A DNA stretch of 5,615 nt from Terriglobus sp. (GTDB lineage Bacteria; Acidobacteriota; Terriglobia; Terriglobales; Acidobacteriaceae): the NCBI GenBank assembly GCA_023265355.1, contig JAHFTZ010000187.1:1-5615 (forward strand), in the 5' to 3' direction. Each line of letters opens with the position of its first letter. Position 1 is the first letter of the stretch. The notes under the pieces are model-generated. The model made no database searches and had not been told where the DNA came from. It saw only the letters and a program-made list of their open reading frames with translations. This document shows positions 3,621-5,615 of this stretch, piece by piece. The position numbers and the translations under genes were made by a program.

Positions 3621-5615
3621 TTGAAAAAATTTCTTTTGCTTGCTGCCACTGTGTCTCTCTCTGCCTGCTCCATCGTTGCCCAGAACCAACGCGCACCTGC
3701 AACGCCGCTCATTGCGTTCGATCCTTACTTCAGCGTCTGGTCCATGGCGGACAAACTGACCGAACAGAGCACCAAGCACTGGACCGGCACAGACCAGCCC
3801 ATGCGCGGCCTGATTCGTGTGGATGGCAAGGTCTACCGCTGGATGGGACGCGATCCGCGCGACGCCGCCGCGATGGAGCAGAAGTCGCTGACCATTGCGC
3901 CGCTACACACCATCTACACCTTTGAAGCCGGTGGCGTTCGCCTGACGGCAACGTTTCTGACACCGTCGATCCCCACTGACCTCGATCTGCTCGCACAGCC
4001 GGTAACGTATCTCTCGTGGAAGATCGCATCCACCGACGGACAGCATCATTCGGCGGAGATCTATCTGGGCATCGATGCGCGTATCGCCGTGAACAGCAGC
4101 GACCAGCAGGTCACATGGAGCTCCGCGCACACCACCGGCCTGCGCGTATTGAGCGTCGGCTCGCGTGACCAGCAGACGTTGAATCGCTCCGGCGATAACC
4201 TCCGCGCGGACTGGGGCTACTTTCACCTCGCCGTTCCCGATGACGAGCAAGCCACGCTGGTCGCCGCGCGCACGGAACGAGGCGCGGAGGGCGATGGTAT
4301 CCCTTCTACCAAGGAAGACGACATGGAGATGCCGCATACCGCTGCCGGCGCGCCTCTGCTTTCGGTCACCTTTCCCATCGACCTTGTAGGGCCGGAGACA
4401 GCGGAGCGCCACGTCCTTCTCTCCTTCACGCAGGACTACGCCATCGAATATCTTGACCGCAAGCTGCGTCCGTACTGGCGGCACAACGGAGCGACCATAC
4501 CGCAGATGCTCGCCTCCGCGGAGCGCGGCTACCCAAAGATCGAGGAGCGTTCGGCGAAGTTCGACGCGGACCTGATGTCGGATATGGAGAAGGCGGGCGG
4601 CCCGGTCTACGCGCGCCTGACCGCACTCGCCTTCCGGCAGACGCTGGCAGCCAACGGTCTTGCCACCGATGTGGACGGAACACCGCTGCAGTTCCCGAAG
4701 GAGAACTTCTCCAACGGCTGCATCTCCACGGTGGATGTTCTCTATCCATCGTCGCCCTTCTTCCTCTTCTTCAATCCTGCTTTATTGGAAGCTCAGCTCA
4801 AGCCTGTAATGGCATACTCATCCCTGCAGCGCTGGAAGTGGCCCTTTGCACCGCACGATCTTGGGGCGTATCCACTGGCGAACGGGCAGGTCTACGGCGG
4901 TGGCGAAAGCACTGAAGAGAATCAAATGCCCGTCGAAGAAAGCGGCAACATGCTGATCATGATCGCCGCCATGGGACGTGCGCAGGGCGATATGCACTTC
5001 GCCAAAGAGTATTGGCCGATCCTGACCAAATGGGCAGAGTACCTCCGCGCCAAGGGTCTCGATCCGGAAAATCAACTCAGCACGGATGACTTTGCCGGGC
5101 ACCTCGCGCACAACGCCAACTTGTCCATCAAGGCCATCGACGCGCTGGGCGCATACGCCGAGATGGCTCGCGGGCTTGGTCACAACGATGTAGCGCGCGA
5201 CTATAGCCGAACAGCAAAAGAGATGGCGACCAAGTGGGAGACGATGGCGAAGGAGGGCGACCATTACAAGCTTGCCTTCGACTCTGCCAATACCTGGAGC
5301 CAGAAGTACAACCTGGTGTGGGATCGTCTGCTGTCGCTCAATCTGTTTCCGCTGCGGGTACGTCAGACAGAACTCGCCTACTATGCAACCAAAATGCAGA
5401 TCTACGGTCTGCCGCTGGATAGCCGGAGGGATTACACCAAGCTGGACTGGGAGCTTTGGACGGCGACCCTAAGCACGGACCGCGCGCAATTCGACGCCTT
5501 GGTAACGCCTTTGGGTAAGTGGCTGGATGAGACGCCGACGCGTGTTCCGCTTACCGATTGGTACGACACGAAGACCGGCAAGCAGGAAAGCTTCCAGGCG
5601 CGTTCGGTGGTCGGA
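3621..5615 (+). CDS. Exported DUF4964/DUF5127/DUF4965/DUF1793 'glutaminase A'-type protein, 3' end cut by the window
   Basis: 665 residues are visible and the frame runs off the right edge at about the final VVGG-like block, so probably only a few dozen residues are missing. It starts with TTG: KK n-region, hydrophobic 4-13, then either a lipobox LSAC (13-16, lipidated C16) or a type I cleavage after IVA (18-20). Domains in order, with approximate borders: DUF4964 (28-90, with PLIAFDPYFSVWS 29-41), DUF5127 beta-sandwich (90-330), DUF4965 (330-510, with ENFSNGCISTVDVLYP 361-376, PHDLG 411-415 and NQMPVEESGNM 434-444) and DUF1793 (510-end, with NTWSQKYNLVWD 557-568 and DWYDTKTGK 646-654). DUF4965/DUF1793 regions have a six-hairpin, (alpha/alpha)-barrel-like fold. 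Fungal GtaA of this family is a secreted glutaminase; the bacterial label is mostly transferred, and the glycosidase-like fold leaves other hydrolase roles open. It should act in the periplasm or on the outer membrane. Confidence 0.95.
   Translation, partial: MKKFLLLAATVSLSACSIVAQNQRAPATPLIAFDPYFSVWSMADKLTEQSTKHWTGTDQPMRGLIRVDGKVYRWMGRDPRDAAAMEQKSLTIAPLHTIYTFEAGGVRLTATFLTPSIPTDLDLLAQPVTYLSWKIASTDGQHHSAEIYLGIDARIAVNSSDQQVTWSSAHTTGLRVLSVGSRDQQTLNRSGDNLRADWGYFHLAVPDDEQATLVAARTERGAEGDGIPSTKEDDMEMPHTAAGAPLLSVTFPIDLVGPETAERHVLLSFTQDYAIEYLDRKLRPYWRHNGATIPQMLASAERGYPKIEERSAKFDADLMSDMEKAGGPVYARLTALAFRQTLAANGLATDVDGTPLQFPKENFSNGCISTVDVLYPSSPFFLFFNPALLEAQLKPVMAYSSLQRWKWPFAPHDLGAYPLANGQVYGGGESTEENQMPVEESGNMLIMIAAMGRAQGDMHFAKEYWPILTKWAEYLRAKGLDPENQLSTDDFAGHLAHNANLSIKAIDALGAYAEMARGLGHNDVARDYSRTAKEMATKWETMAKEGDHYKLAFDSANTWSQKYNLVWDRLLSLNLFPLRVRQTELAYYATKMQIYGLPLDSRRDYTKLDWELWTATLSTDRAQFDALVTPLGKWLDETPTRVPLTDWYDTKTGKQESFQARSVVG

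Noticed and set aside
3903..4484. 193-codon open frame on the - strand inside the DUF4965 gene (with others at 4426-4749 and 4818-5264)
   Set aside because: All are antisense to conserved domains of the exported protein and have no ribosome binding site or family resemblance that I can see.

Overview
The window looks like a chromosomal stretch from a moderately high-GC, diderm, soil-type bacterium. The best guess is an Acidobacteriota of the Granulicella/Terriglobus/Edaphobacter type. This is inferred from the gene mix (COG5637-like SRPBCC protein coupled to a zinc alcohol dehydrogenase, and a secreted DUF4964/DUF5127/DUF4965/DUF1793 protein) and from the style of the intergenic palindromes. 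No rRNA or other marker gene is present to prove it.

Layout, left to right. (1) A small cytoplasmic protein resembling DUF2251 (21-479, +), whose reading frame is open to the left edge. (2) After a 119-bp gap, a two-gene operon on the + strand: an SRPBCC-fold protein (599-1288) and a zinc-dependent, formaldehyde-dehydrogenase-like alcohol dehydrogenase (1285-2478). They overlap by ATGA, and a strong intrinsic terminator (2498-2534) closes the operon. The mRNA leader can fold into a hairpin that buries the ribosome binding site of the first gene. (3) A 306-bp convergent intergenic region (2479-2784) holding the terminator, two inverted copies of a REP-like palindrome with a compensatory base change, and a third unrelated hairpin. 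(4) A class I SAM-dependent methyltransferase on the - strand (2785-3516). (5) A divergent region of about 100 bp with a possible + strand promoter and, on the - strand, two tiny open frames that each follow a good Shine-Dalgarno sequence. (6) A large secreted 'glutaminase A'-type protein (from 3621, +) that starts with TTG and is cut by the right edge with probably only a short C-terminal piece missing.

Functionally, the only genes that clearly work together are the SRPBCC/dehydrogenase pair, made from one mRNA with translational coupling. The SRPBCC protein probably binds a small hydrophobic ligand and the dehydrogenase probably oxidises an alcohol or aldehyde; the substrate is unknown. The methyltransferase and the exported DUF4965 protein are divergent and have no evident pathway link.

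I see no mobile element, CRISPR array, tRNA, rRNA or defence-like system. The most interesting signals are regulatory or structural: the RBS-masking hairpin, the covarying inverted repeats and the mini-ORF chain.
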